A stretch of DNA of 14,395 nucleotides from Clostridiaceae bacterium (GTDB taxonomy: Bacteria; Bacillota; Clostridia; Oscillospirales; Butyricicoccaceae): assembly GCA_018383195.1 (NCBI GenBank), contig JAGZOP010000053.1:1-14395 (forward strand). The letters run 5' to 3'. Made by a program: the position numbers and the translations under genes. The notes under the pieces are model-generated. The model searched no databases, was not told where the DNA came from, and was given only the letters and a program-made list of their open reading frames with translations. Positions 14,395 to 14,395 of this stretch are shown here, piece after piece. Each line of letters begins with the position of its first letter. The first letter of the stretch is position 1.

Positions 14395-14395
14395 G

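Overview
The window looks like accessory DNA from a gut-type Clostridia (Lachnospiraceae/Oscillospirales-like Bacillota). Reasons are strong AGGAGG-type ribosome binding sites, a TnpX-like large serine recombinase with TnpV, a DUF3847 plus MobA/MobL relaxase pair, and Firmicutes-style VgrG/Rhs polymorphic-toxin genes. No rRNA, tRNA, CRISPR array or housekeeping gene is visible. Base composition is patchy: the Rhs core is GC-rich, the mobilization genes intermediate, the toxin/immunity pair clearly AT-rich.

Left part (1-7880) is a mobilizable transposon. A broken tail of what looks like an ICE helicase/methylase gene (2-124) ends beside an imperfect 38-bp palindrome. Then come, on the + strand, the large serine recombinase (295-2355), an overlapping tnpV (2352-2726) and a 21-codon stub of a third gene (2740-2805). 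A - strand three-gene ABC-2 exporter operon (5358 down to 2892) sits next. The + strand mobilization module follows: DUF3847 (5678-5983), an oriT-like region resembling Ti/RSF1010-class MOBQ oriTs, a possible attenuator, and the relaxase (6249-7832), closed by a strong hairpin at 7837-7875. The order recombinase, tnpV, cargo, mobilization gene is that of Tn4451/Tn4453, with an exporter where catP would be. The right end of the element was not found.

Right part (7889-14395) is a polymorphic-toxin region, all on the - strand, read from right to left. First is the 3' end of an Rhs gene: RHS core followed by an HNH-like C-terminal toxin tip (14394-13633). A SUKH (SMI1/KNR4) immunity gene (13608-13135) follows. 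Next are a VgrG-like spike gene (12933-11206) and a second Rhs gene (11227-8460). The second Rhs gene has lost its tip and carries one frameshift and one in-frame stop. The VgrG and Rhs reading frames look as if they were once a single VgrG-Rhs polyprotein split by a one-base loss near 11228. A two-helix membrane protein (8404-7889) lies where an immunity gene for the lost tip would be expected.

Working picture (inference): the transposon moves by serine recombinase excision/integration and by mobilization from its own oriT/relaxase with a helper conjugation system, carrying an ABC exporter. The toxin region is one live-looking toxin/immunity tip next to a decayed or silent VgrG-Rhs copy.
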